Shown here: one piece after another, positions 10,041-20,359 of the stretch
Layout of the letters: the number at the start of each line of letters is the position of its first letter
How positions within the stretch are numbered: the stretch's first letter is position 1
DNA from: Heterotrichella gracilis
Taxonomy: Eukaryota; Sar; Xanthophyceae; Tribonematales; Xanthonemataceae
Assembly: GCA_032358255.1 (NCBI GenBank)
Contig: JAULBX010027983.1
Location: 1 to 32,439, forward strand
Length of the DNA: 32,439 bases
Direction of reading: 5' to 3'
Made by a program: the position numbers and the translations under genes
Notes under the pieces: generated by a model
Database searches by the model: none
What the model was told of the DNA's origin: nothing
Seen by the model: the letters and a program-made list of their open reading frames with translations, nothing else

Positions 10041-13000
10041 ATGAGACGAACCGCCTCGCCTGTGATTCATGCCATTGTAATTAATTTAGACCAAGTAACT
10101 CCTCGTTCCCTTGCAAGCGGCCCCCGCCTTCTTGGTTTTGAAAGCGTTTTTTCCTGTGGGCTGCAGGGTCCAGCAAGTATGCCTGCCGCGCACCCGCACG
10201 GTGGTATTTGCAAAAAGTAAGTACCTGATGCCCAACCTGGTGCTCTATGTGTATGATGATATAAGTCTACCCATTGCACCATTGTTGCATATTCTATTCA
10301 TTTTCTAATCACGACCTTAGCTTCTTGATCGGATCGTGGTGTGCCCTTTGTTTATTTCTTGTATCTAATTACCACTTAATTGCATGCGTTGTTGGCATTG
10401 TAGAAAAAGAGCCTGTCGTGCTTACATACTCCCCCCTTGTCCACTTTCATGCCCCGCCATCACCCTCCGACACAACTCTCGGTTAGGATTGAAACACCAT
10501 AACTGTGCCCTGCATGCGGCCCCAAGAAGCGCCAACTTTTTAGGTTTCACATTGAACCCTAAATCTGCCTTTCCTGCTGCAGAGCAAGCAGAGAAAGAGC
10601 AACCCAAGCAAAAGGGCTGGGGAATAATGCCACGCCGGCTATCCCCCAGCAAACCCCAGGCATGCAGTGCACCTGCACCAAACCCTACCCCCTTGTCCCA
10701 AAACCTTTATTCCTGCACAGCGCACCCCACCAGCTCACTTGGAGCAGAACCCATGCGGGCGCGCAGCCAACCCTACTGAAACATCTAAAAGCGCTAAAGG
10801 TTAAGATTCTGAAGGGCCCGCGCTATAACAGCCCCCCACTCTATACACGCACTGCGCAGCACTGTAACATGCACACATGCCACATGCAATGTCAGTGTCA
10901 GGCCGGTTGCAGGCAGTGTCATCTGCACACGGTGACTCCAAGCATGTGCAGATACCGCTTTAACACGTCCTCCGCACAATCCTTGCTTCAAATCCTGGCC
11001 CAGGGTCTTCATTTGAAAGGTTACTAGGACACTGCCATAACACGCAAAACCCTGACTGAGGGTTTATCCTCATTACAGATCATCCCGCCAGAGGAGAAGG
11101 AGACATGGGGCGTGTTTGACTTGAAGAGATATGCAGAGCCATTCGAGGTGCGCTGGCAACCCTACACCCTATGTACTAAAACCTAAACCTTAACCACTGG
11201 AAAAGATACGCAGAGCCATGTGAGGTGCGCTGACACCCTACACGCTATATACTAAACCCTAAACCCTGAGTACTCATGAGTTGCTGATTGAATTTGAACC
11301 ACAAAACCCGTTGACGTGCGCTGACATTTCTCCAAACCGCCACACAATTGATGCATGCAGCTGATTAGTTATTGTTGCGCTTTTTTATTAGGACATTGGG
11401 AGTACAAATCTAGTTTGTGTTTGGCATCTTCCTATATCGGCGCAAGCTGGATTTCAGTGCTGCACAGGAATAGCAATGGTAATGATTAAGGAATAGCAAT
11501 GGTAACGTGGCGACTATTTCCCCCAGCAACGCGTGCTACACCGGGGCCTGCGCCCTGCAAAACCCTCAAGGGTTTCCATCTGCATTTGCCCTAATCCCTC
11601 ATCAGGTTTACATCAGGGTTAATTTCCCCCTCCGCCCCGCAGGTGCCCTGGGGTTGGAAAGAGGCTGTCATCGGCATGGTGGCATGGGCTGCAACCTTTG
11701 TGGGTGTCGGGCTGGCATTCCTCCCCCTGGTGGTGTATGGCCTGGACATCAAGGTGGGCGCGTGAAGTAAATATTTACAAATATTGATTTATATTCACAT
11801 TCCATTTGAAGTTCCGTGCACACTGGCGCACCCTGCTGCCTGCCTACCATTCCTGAATGATTGCACCCCCTCCCTGCACAGTTACCCCCCCTCCCCCCTC
11901 TTACAAAATCTCGCAGAGCCTGTCCGAGCTCCCTTCTTTTTAAAGCTTCCATTTCTTTAAACTTTATGATCCTGTTTTTCATGATCTTGCAGAGCCTGTC
12001 TGAGCTGTCTTCAGCAGACAAGGCCAGCCTCACGCTCTGGAACCAGGTGAAAATAGCGAACACACCCTCACCCTGCGCCGTTGGAAACCCTACACCCTCT
12101 ACAAACCTGCTCTGCAAACCTGATCTCGCCCTCCCATGTGCCGCACCTGCCTAATACCCTAGAGAATAAACCCTGCACACCCTAATGTGTACGCCCCTTT
12201 CTGCTCCCTTCCCTGAACCCTGCCCTAATGAATACCCCCTGCCCCTCCAAAGCCCCGACTCCCCCATCCATCCCAAACCCTAAACCTAACCCCCCCCCTT
12301 GTGCCGCAGCTCCTCTCCACAGTGGTTGGCATCTGGGTGGTGCGCTGGTCGGTGCGGAAATACAAGCCACTGCCCACAGAGCTCTTCAGCACAGACGCAA
12401 GGTGGGGGAAACGTGGACACCCTACTCGCACGCGAAAACCCTTGTCGGGGCTTGCGATACCCTGATGTAGGGTGTAGGGTTTGGGATGTGGGTGGTGCGG
12501 GGGGCTGTGCGGGGCTACCAGCCGCTGCCCACGCACAGAGGCAGCTGTTCAAGACCCTTGTTTAGGGTTTCTGTGGGCCTGTCAACACCCTTGTTTGTTC
12601 GAAACCCTTGTTTGGATTTTCTGGTGCCCGCTAAGAGTTGTTCGGTTGGGGTTTCATGAAACCCTAGGTACGGCGGCAGCTGGGTCGTGTGTCAAGCCGT
12701 TGCCACTCAATCGGGTGCCTGGGATTTTATATAATTGGAGTAGTATGCGAATTGGCGTCTGAGTTTGTAATCCTGCAGGGGTGGAGTTGGCTGGCCTGAG
12801 TACACTTAATTCTTGAAACCTTATACTTGTATCTGGACTTTTTGCAGGGCCCCCTCACACCGGTGGGGGGGTGGTTGGCCTAGGGATGACAAGTTGATTT
12901 TTTTTGAATTCTTGACATATTTGTATCTGGTTTAATTGCAGGGGCCCCTTCACACCGGGGCGGGGTTGGTTGACCTGGGGATTGCTGGGGGTGCTGCTTG

Positions 13001-13714
13001 CCCCAGTGGCTGTGGGGCTGTCAGCGTATGCGGTGTCGCTGGTGGGACTGGAGGTGGGTGGCTGTGGTGGTGGTGGTGGTGGTAGAGGGGCTCTTGCCTG
13101 CTGCTGCTGGTGCTCCTGCTGGTGGTGGCTTCGGGTTTAACCCTACACCCTAATCTGGTACTGCGGCTGGCGATAGATCCTGTGGCTCTTTTCCATCTCG
13201 CTGGTGGGACTGGCATGGAGCCGAGTTTGACCGCACCACACCCCTCATACACCTCATACCCCCACCCCACTCACCCACCCCACCTACTCACCCACACCCC
13301 AACCCTTTTCCACAGGAGGTGGGCGGCAAGGGCACGGTAGACGGGGTGGCGCAAATCATTGCCCTGGACACACCCACCTTCCTCTCACTCTTCACAGTCA
13401 CAGCGATCTTGGCCCCGATCCTGGAGGAGTCGGTCTTCAGGGGCTTCCTCCTCCCCTCCCTCAGCAAATACATGCCCACGCCCCTGGCGGTGGTGGTGAC
13501 CGCTCTTTTCTTCGCAGCGGCGCACCTTTCTCCCCGGGATTTCCCCCAGCTATTCACCCTAGGGTGTTTGCTAGGGTTCAGCTACGTGCGCAGCAGGAAC
13601 CTGCTGACCCCCATGCTGGTGCATGGCGCGTGGAACGGGACGGTGTTGTTGGTGCTTTTCGCGCTGGTGTCGCAGGGGGTGGATTTGCAGGATTTCCTGG
13701 AGGGGAAGTTGTGA
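10041..13714 (+). CDS. CPBP (CAAX-protease-like) intramembrane metalloprotease, probably plastid
   Basis: Supported exons: 10174-10216, 10583-10659, 11079-11147, 11643-11753, 11993-12046, 12310-12401, 12942-13053 and 13316-13714, all in continuous phase and giving 318 aa to TGA 13712-13714. The last exon has all three CPBP motifs: EESVFR (EExxxR), FFAAAH (FxxxH) and HGAWN (HxxxN), which supply the metal-binding active site in the membrane. Upstream are the WGVFDLKRYAEPFEVPWGW region and further hydrophobic segments (about 70-100 and 165-190). The N-terminus RTRTVVFAKKQAEKEQ resembles the end of a transit peptide, and plant plastid relatives share this layout. The first exon is unresolved: ATG 10041 with 10041-10094 joins in phase to 10174 but needs a 79-bp intron. 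The 10659/10660 junction would be a GC-AG intron. Introns and 3' flank are full of exon-junction copies. Confidence 0.85.
11125..11270 (+). repeat. Tandem copy of a CPBP exon end with donor
   Basis: Exon 11079-11147 ends AGATATGCAGAGCCATTCGAG|GTGCGCTG. About 73 bp later AGATACGCAGAGCCATGTGAG|GTGCGCTG recurs, followed by the same CACCCTACAC...ACTAAA sequence. The copy lies just inside the intron and retains a donor-like GTGCGC. Confidence 0.85.
11909..12015 (+). repeat. Copy of a CPBP exon start with acceptor, upstream of the exon
   Basis: The acceptor and exon start CTTGCAG|AGCCTGTCTGAGCT (from 11987) is mirrored upstream by CTCGCAGAGCCTGTCCGAGCT at about 11910-11930, with a similar T-rich flank. 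The upstream copy decays after about 30 bp. Either AG could in principle be read by the spliceosome; only the downstream one keeps the conserved reading frame. Confidence 0.75.
12328..12568 (+). repeat. Copy of a CPBP exon end downstream of exon 12310-12401
   Basis: The exon reads CTGGGTGGTGCG...CAAGCCACTGCCCACAGAG. The intron holds GTGGGTGGTGCG...CCAGCCGCTGCCCACGCACAGAG from about 12486 onward. Similarity fades into short AAACCCTTG/AGGGTTT-rich repeats. Confidence 0.72.
12771..13000 (+). repeat. Three successive acceptor-plus-exon-start units before CPBP exon 12942
   Basis: The intact unit is TTGTATCTGG...TTGCAG|GGGCCCCTTCACACCGGGG (exon from 12942). About 94 bp upstream is TTGTATCTGGACTTTTTGCAG then GGCCCCCTCACACCGGTGGG (from 12848), which soon meets an in-frame TAG. 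A third, weaker unit CTGCAGGGGTGGAGTTGGCT lies at about 12773-12795. Each carries a usable-looking acceptor. Confidence 0.8.
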
Positions 13715-14145
13715 GCCAGCTGGCGCACCTTCTTAGCCGATGTCCACCGTCTAGGGTTTACCTTTGTTGGGGTTCACCTTTGCGCGTTCCCTTTCTTTCT
13801 TTACTTCTGGGGAATAGGGATGCGCTGACGCCTGTGCTGATGCATGGTATGGGGGTTGGGATGGTGCTGCTGGTGCCGGTTTGCACTTATGTCGCAGGGG
13901 TTGGATTTGCAGGATTTTCTAGAGGGGGAGGTATGAGAGGTGGGCGGGAGGTGCGCCAGCTGTCATCCCGCAGCTGTCCAGCCTAGGCTTTTTGTTAGGG
14001 TTCACCTTTGTGTGTTCCATTTCTGGGAGTAGGGACCAGAGTAGGGATGCGCTGACGCCGTGCTTGTGCACGGCGCGTGGTATGGGACGGTACTTCCAGG
14101 GTTGGCGGTGTTGTCGCATGCTGGGGCATAGTTGCAGGTTTGTAC
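13561..14145 (+). repeat. CPBP last-exon tail followed by two decayed copies
   Basis: The block around CTGACCCCCATGCTGGTGCA...GGATTTGCAGGATTTCCTGG (13603-13700) recurs at about 13824-13925 (GCTGACGCCTGTGCTGATGC...GGATTTGCAGGATTTTCTAG). It recurs more weakly at about 14045-14145 (GCTGACGCCGTGCTTGTGCA...GCGTGGTATGGGACGG). Intervening TTAGGGTTCACCTTTG blocks also repeat. Both copies are beyond the stop codon, in the 3' flank. Confidence 0.85.
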
Positions 14146-16000
14146 TGGCGGGGGTTTTTTGATACGTTGCGGGGGAGTTTTGATACGTTGAAATTTTTGA
14201 TACGCTGCGGTGTGGTGCGCGGTGGTGGGTGCAATAGGGTAGGGGCGGTGTTTTATTTGGTGGTGGGGGGCGATGTGCAGGAACAATACGCTGAGCACTG
14301 CACTCAGTGTTGGTGTCGAGTCTCACCCAGATGGAATGCACTGGAGTGCGCTGCAAATTTTTGGACTAGTGCTTTTCTGTGCGTGAGTGACAACTGTTGT
14401 GGGTACTACCGGGTGGCACCAGTGCTGCCCCACTCATAGGGCTGTCAAGCTAACCTGCCCATACATATGCAATATGTAAACTGTAACAACAATTCAAACG
14501 CTGAACCAAGCAGACTGGGAACGCCCCAGCAAACACGTGTGTGGTGTGTGGTGAGCCGGTGTGGAATGTGGTGTCATACTCGTTACAAGCCCAGAACTTA
14601 AACCCCAACCCATAGTGCAAGGCTCTGAGGGCAGGGTCAGGGCGTGGACCCACCCACGCCTGTGCTGTGGCATACAGGCAGCTTGCCCTAAGAGGGCTGC
14701 ATGGGTGCATGCCAGGTGCAGTGCCTCGCCTCAGGTGGTGCCGGGGCTCTTAAGTGCAAAGGTGTAGTACTGATAGGCAGCGCCCAGGCTGGATAGATGC
14801 TAGGACTGCTAGGAGCAGGTTGGCTCAAGGGCAGGTGGTGCAGCAAAGGGATTCCCAAGCAACAGCTTTTCCTGCATTGATGCTAGCGGCATGTCAGCTG
14901 TCCGTGCTTATGGGCAGGCGGTGCAGGAAGGTTCGGACGGGTGCTAGCTGTATGGGTTCGCAGGCACTGGTGCCTGTGGTAGTTTTCACACAATATGGTA
15001 TGTCTTTCGCACAAGCGTCCGTTCAAACGCCCGTCATATAAGGCCCGGCGCCACGTTGCGGGGATGGGCTACGCGTGGCATGTGGCTCGGTGGATGACAC
15101 CCGCCGCCTGTCCGACAACCAGCCCAGAAGGCAAGGTGGTGTGGTGGCGGCACGTGTCAGTCTGGCCAGGGACGTTGGGCTCGATGCCAAGCTGGACAGC
15201 CATTCGGGGGGCGGAGGGTGTGTAAACACGACGGTCAGGTGGGCGATGCATGCATGTAGGGGCACCCTCGGAAGCACCCCAGGGTGCGGGTTGGGGTTGG
15301 TCAATGTGGTTGGAGAGTGCTTTACCAGGACAGTGGTTGGGGTAGCTAAGACTGCAGCGTGGGCAATGTTGCAGATCGTTGACCCTTCTGCGTGTGCTGT
15401 GCTCTTGCAGAGGTCTCCTCTGATCTTGGACTGTTTTTTTGCCATGCATGCATTGGCCACATGGCTGGGATGTGGGTTGGTGCGAGGCCAACACACGTAC
15501 TGGTACACTCGCCCGCGCAACGAGTTCAAAACGAGCCTTTGCGGGTTCGCTGCGCTGGCCGACAAGGGCTCTCGTGGAGCAAACATCGCAATCAAGTGCG
15601 CGGGGCTTGGCACGACCGTTCACTCGCCGCCCCACTTTGGCGTCCGAGACTGTGGGGGATTATCACGTGAATGCGGGACATCGGGCACCCCCGCCAAGTT
15701 GTCCTGCTGAGCTGGGGAGTCAAGATCATGTGCTCAGGTCACTGGAATGCGACAAGTCATGATACCCGCGAAAATGGTTGTGCCAGACTTACTGACGGTA
15801 CGGTACCAGACCTGTACTTCGCGGGAAGGTGAGCCGAAACCTGAGCGTTCGTGTGTCATCATGGCGGCAGTAACGCCCACGTGCGATGGGCAAAACTGTA
15901 CCTCGCCAATCGAACTCTAACCTGTCGTATTGTTATTGGTACTAGCCAACCTGTAGTAGTAAGGAGGTACACAACAGGTTTTTGAAGTGCCCGCGCAGCT
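14146..16000. other. Intergenic stretch without recognised genes
   Basis: It begins with three TTTTGATACG(T/C)TG-like repeats (14156-14210). Long overlapping open frames exist between 15023 and 15710 on both strands. The longest plus frame (15075-15710) begins at a GTG and resembles no family I know, so I treat them as chance openings in GC-rich DNA. Two TGCATGCA palindromes lie at 15247-15254 and 15445-15452, and two E2F-like half-palindromes lie at 15765-15774 and 15818-15827. Confidence 0.4.
15765..15827. promoter_or_regulatory. Two E2F-like sites far upstream of the E2F gene
   Basis: CCCGCGAAAA (15765-15774) and TTCGCGGGAA (15818-15827) resemble E2F/DP binding sequences. They lie about 700-760 bp upstream of the E2F start codon and 500-550 bp upstream of its TATA box. 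They are near-consensus rather than perfect. Confidence 0.35.
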
Positions 16001-16053
16001 GACGTTCTTTTTATGACGTCATAAAGCACAGAACCTTCCATTGGGTGACGTCA
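16000..16053. promoter_or_regulatory. Cluster of three TGACGT bZIP/CRE-type sites
   Basis: TGACGT starts at 16000. A perfect 14-bp palindrome TTATGACGTCATAA spans 16011-16024, and TGACGTCA spans 16046-16053. TGACGTCA is the classic ATF/CREB and plant bZIP (TGA/C-box) target. The cluster lies about 270 bp upstream of the TATA box of the E2F gene, the nearest gene. Confidence 0.5.
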
Positions 16054-16325
16054 TACCAGGCCTTTCCTTCTCCAAAGGAACCTCGTGGGCCACGTTTGGG
16101 GGCAAAACCCCTGCGCTTTATGGGCACTTTCGACGGTTGGCTGGCGAAGTGGCGATGTGCGCGGGCGTGACCCTCCACGTGGCATTCAAGGAGAGGCTCA
16201 AGCGACTGCAGGCAGGGCCGCCAAACTGGCCAGCCCGGGAAGAGGAGGTCGAGCGGCAAGTCTTCCAGAGTCTCCAAGGCCCTCCGAAAGCAGGTTTCCA
16301 GTGGGCTTCTGCAAGTGCGATATAA
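16041..16325 (+). other. Unassigned open frame that looks protein-like
   Basis: The frame has no ATG at its 5' end (TTG at 16041) but reads a charged, helix-like sequence (LAGEVAMCAGVTLHVAFKER, then WPAREEEVERQVFQSLQ) to a TAA at 16323-16325 that overlaps the TATA box. It could be an eroded exon or mobile-element remnant, or chance. No family was recognised. Confidence 0.15.
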
Positions 16326-16346
16326 AGAAGCAGAAGTGCGCCAAAA
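16321..16346 (+). promoter_or_regulatory. Putative core promoter of the E2F gene with TATA box and perfect E2F site
   Basis: TATAAA occupies 16321-16326. GCGCCAAAA (16338-16346) is the reverse complement of TTTTGGCGC, which fits the E2F consensus TTTSSCGC. This places the site near the expected transcription start and about 180 bp before the E2F ATG. It suggests, by inference, autoregulation. Confidence 0.5.
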
Positions 16347-16526
16347 CTCACAGCTTCAACTCACACCGCGCAAAACAAGCTTGCCTGGTACGCTTTCAAG
16401 TTTCCCACTGCCCAAGCATCGCTTCGCTACCTCATCCCTCTCGCATCGCTGCCCTGGCCTAGCCATCCTTCCCGCCCCTCCCCGACACCCCGCCTCCCAG
16501 CCCCAATCAAGCAGCAAGCAGCAACC

Positions 16527-18125
16527 ATGTTGCTCGTCCAAGCACATAGCGATGTCACCTCAAGCGTCTTCCGCAAGGTATGCCGCGCTTGCTGCCCCAC
16601 ACCCGCCCCTTTCCTGCCACCAGCGTTTCGTAGCATGGGTGTTACCTAGGCTCGTTTCAAACAGGCGGGCAAACACCGGGCTAGGCGATTGCACACTGTT
16701 TGCTTGGCGTTGGCTCCACCCAACCACTCCTTTGAGCCTATGCCTTCGATGCCTAACGTGCGCCTGTGCCCAGCGAGTGTGTGCGAGTGTCGGATGACTT
16801 GGTCATGGGTCAAAAGTAACGCCGGTCGCTTACATCCCGTGACCCTTGTGTGCAGGTCGAGCCCTACATCGCGACCCCTTCCCTGACTGAGATCAGCAAC
16901 CTGTCGCAAGCGTTCTCCAGCCGGAAACGCCCAGCTGAGTTCGCCCCCGAGTGCACCCAGAGCCCCAAGAAGTTCAATGGTAAGCACCCCACACCGTTCT
17001 GCACTCCTCCCGCCACTAAACCCCACATGCGGGCGATGCCGCCACTGCCCATCCTTCCACACACCACCATGCCCTGCACGTTTACTTTCTGCCAGTGCTG
17101 TTTACCTGTCTGATGCCTGCTTGTTTGGTGTGTGCCTGTACTTTTCGGGGAGTCGTGCTTTCGGTGCTGCCTCGAAGCTAGGACAAGGTGGCATCCCTGC
17201 CTCGCATGCGGTGACAACGCCTGGTTCTAACGTGTCTCCTTGCCCTTGTTGCAGCTGCCAACCTGGTCAACGCCCGTTACGACAGCAGCCTTGGGCTCCT
17301 GACCCGCAAGTTCCTTGCCCTGGTGGAGGAGAGCGATGACGGTATCCTGGACCTTAACAAGGCATCCGAGGACCTGCACGTGCACAAGAGGCGCCTGTAT
17401 GACATCACCAACGTGCTGGAGGGCATCGGCCTGCTGCAGAAGGAGTCCAAGAACAATGTGCGCTGGATGGGGCCCTCCATGAACGACGCCCAGGGCTCCC
17501 AGGAGGCCAAGTGCGTCCGTGACGATCTCGCTAACCTGGCGGTACGTGTTATTGGCGTTACCACTTCTCAGCCCCCCACTGCAACCTCATGCCTGCCTCA
17601 TGACGCCCCTGCTGCACCCACTTGGCCACCAGTCTGATGGACCCACCGGCCGTCTTCCACCCATTTTCAAACTTGGAAGCTTACCCACTTTTCCCTTCCT
17701 CCTTGCAGGCTCAAGAGAAGCAACTCCAGGCCCAGATCGAGAACGTGCAGCGGTGCGTCCAGGCCTTCACCGAGTCGTCCATCAGCTCGCTGTACGTCAC
17801 CTCGGACGACCTCCTGGCCCTTCCATCTGTCCAGGCCAACGTCACCTTCGCCGTCCACGCCCCCACCGGCACCACGCTGGAGATCCCAGAGGCGGACGAC
17901 TGCTCCAGCGGCGGCCGCTCCTACCAAATCAAGCTGAGCAGCAGGGAACAGCCCGTGGATGTGTGGCTGGTGAGCTCACCACACGACGACACCGAGGCCA
18001 CCTCAGTCCCCACACTGGCCCATGCCATGCCAGCCTTCGATGAGTACATGCCAGTGGCTGATAACGACTGGTTCTGCAGCCACATGGCCTGCGACCTGCC
18101 TTTGGCCAGCGTGTTCTGCAACTGA
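16527..18125 (+). CDS. E2F family transcription factor
   Basis: Four exons: 16527-16577, 16856-16979, 17255-17541 and 17709-18125. Phase is continuous and 879 nt encode 292 aa. ATG 16527 is chosen because its 17-codon exon joins [10 protein letters not shown] in phase 0; the ATG at 16551 would give the wrong frame. Residues 66-131 are the winged-helix E2F DNA-binding domain, from [20 protein letters not shown] to NNVRWMG, with the hallmark [15 protein letters not shown]. Residues about 155-175 ([20 protein letters not shown]) form the heptad dimerisation helix. The marked box runs from [20 protein letters not shown] to VDVWLV. The acidic C-terminus ([13 protein letters not shown]) is where a retinoblastoma-binding motif would lie, but no canonical one is evident. 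It should pair with DP and control G1/S genes. Unlike its neighbours, it has no copied exon junctions and no telomere-like motifs. Confidence 0.95.
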
Positions 18126-20359
18126 AAGATGCTGGTTTGATTGAGCAGCTGAAGTTGTCAAAGCAGTGCGCGTGGCTTTTCAGTTGTGGAACGGTGTGCT
18201 TTTGGTTTTCTGTCCACTCCAGTTGCAGTAGCTTGTTGCTAGTGTAGGTGCCTCTTGCTAGTGAGAGGTGCAGGTGGGATGTTTCTCCCTGTTGTTGCAG
18301 CGCTAGTGGCCTTTATGCAAGCCACTCAGCAGCGGACGTGTGGGCATACCAGGCCCAGTATTGTTGTACCATACATAACACATATACACCTATACCTTAG
18401 GCAGACTATCCCACATATTTTCAGTTCTACCTACCAATACCGAGGTTTTCCTTTCGGGCTTTACACAGCCCAGCGCGATTACCTGTCTACCTTTACCTAG
18501 CCTTACCCCTACCATTTACCCCCTACCTCTAGCTACTGTGCTCAGTACCTACCTGTTACCCATACGCCTTATACCTTTTACCTACCCTTTACTGCCAATA
18601 TTGCTGGCCATACCCATACCCCCTGCTCAGCTTTACCCCCCACAGCTACCGTTTATTTGGCTATCCTGTATCACTGCCATATCTATTTAGCCATAGCAAC
18701 CTTTACCTTCACGTTACGGTACTACCTGTTACTCAGCCCTAGATAGGACTTAATACCCACAAACAACACTATGTTACAAGGTCTTATTGACCGACACACA
18801 GCCACAATATGGCAACATATACTACTTGTACGGTATATACCAAATACCCTACCTGTTATAGTCACAATACACATCTCTTGGCCCCAATGCTTTGGCCACA
18901 CCAAAAGTCTCTTTGCGAGTTGTGCGCTCGCTCATGTTGTTGCCACACACGAACCCAGGCTGGAGACATACAGGACATAACACAAATGTCTTACTATGGA
19001 AGGGCCTAACATGAACGCCATGCTATGGAAAGACAGAACTTGCAAGTTGCAACCCAGTGCCGCAATTTCCCCACAGCTCTTGTGAGCAAGGGCTGATAGT
19101 ACCCCTTTCAACAAAGTCCTAGGGCACAAACTGAAGAGTTGTTGCTTTCTAAGGATTGTGGCAGGCTCTTCGATGTCTTTGGTATGCTCTCTGATGCCTT
19201 TGACATGCGAGGCTGATGCGCCTGATAGAAGCACTGTTTTACCGGGGTTTAAAATTGTGCAGTGCACCTTCACGGCCCTGTATGTGCCCTTGATATAATA
19301 AGCCGATGACGGCTGGGAATGCCTTTTGTTTGTTTGTTTGTATGTGCCCTTGCCCAAATGGGCAGTGCACCAATCAGGCGGTGACAACTGGCGGTGACAA
19401 CTGCAGCGCACTCGTGTCACTGACTCCACAGAACGTCAAGCCCAAAGTATTACTTTCCCGCAGCCTGAGGCAACTTAAGTGGGGCTCACCCAGCCGCTCA
19501 CCCAGCCGCTCCTGGGCCAACTTAAGTGGGGCTAAACACACACTTGTAGGCCCCCTGGCTGTTGCTGCAGTCCCCAACTTGGGATGACCTACCACCCATT
19601 TTATGTGCCTCTAACGCTGGTCCAGGTAGAACAAACATGCCAGCACGCAGGCTGGATAACCCCACCCAATGCACGCCGCCAAACCCCGGTCTCAGAGTGG
19701 CAACCCGATGCCACACATACCAAGTGATGGTTCACCCCTTTGCTGCACTGTGCTGCGCTGGTGGTCCAGCCCTCCAGCCCTACACCCTAAACAGCCATGC
19801 TACCCTGGCCGAGCCAATGAGTTTCACCCCAAGCGTCTGCAAAAAACCCACGCCCCCCCAGCAAACCCCCCTGGGTCACGCATAGGACTGAACTGTCAGC
19901 TGCAACCACGAGCAAGCTCCTAAGCCCAGCAACTGCAGCGCCACCCCTCGCAGCACTGGCCAGGGCACGCTGCAAGGGCTGCCTCGCGCCAACGCGTGCT
20001 GTCAGGGCATCCACCAAGTCATGCCGTTCAAAAAACCAAGTCGGTGCCGAGCCCCGCCCACTTGGTGAGCACATGCGCTCGACATCAACACTGTTTCTGA
20101 TGGGCGGGACTCCCTGGAGTGCACCGTCACGGTGGCTTGTTGAGGCTCTTGCAGAGTGTCCTGGCTGGTGCGTGGTGGCCAGGCTGGCTGGCCGTCGAGA
20201 GTTTTAGGGTTTCATGCACTCCACTCTCCCCCACCAAAATGAGGGGGAGGCTGACCACGACACGATGGCGCAGGTAGATCCATGAGCTGCCGCCCCCTCA
20301 TCCCTGCCGCCCCCCACCTCCACACCGCAGGCCCATAAGTCCGCCCCCATACCCCACCC
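18126..20359. other. Convergent intergenic region between E2F and Mpv17-like genes
   Basis: Holds the 3' flanks of both genes. 18366-18745 is a TACC/TTACC-rich tract. 19374-19400 has a tandem GGCGGTGACAACT, and 19480-19540 repeats CAACTTAAGTGGGGCT and CACCCAGCCGCT. Open frames of 95-165 aa on the minus strand (for example 19787-20074 and 18932-19429) match no family I recognise and are not called as genes. Confidence 0.45.
18366..18745 (+). repeat. TACC-rich low-complexity tract
   Basis: More than 20 copies of TACC, often as TTACC or TACCTACC, lie on the plus strand within about 380 bp, whereas about 1.5 would be expected by chance. It is not a regular tandem array. It begins about 240 bp after the E2F stop and could be in its 3' UTR. 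Confidence 0.7.

Noticed and set aside
13564..13986. 140-codon plus frame after the CPBP exon
   Set aside because: It reads the CPBP last exon in the wrong frame and continues into the decayed tail copies.
15023..15710. Three overlapping frames of 188-211 codons on both strands
   Set aside because: All are open together in GC-rich DNA, the longest lacks an ATG start, and none resembles a known protein; likely chance.
16551..16577. Alternative E2F start at ATG 16551
   Set aside because: It is in a frame that does not continue into [10 protein letters not shown] or the DNA-binding domain after splicing.
19787..20074. 95-codon minus frame with Arg/Ala-rich sequence
   Set aside because: It looks slightly like a targeting peptide, but no downstream exon or family match was found.
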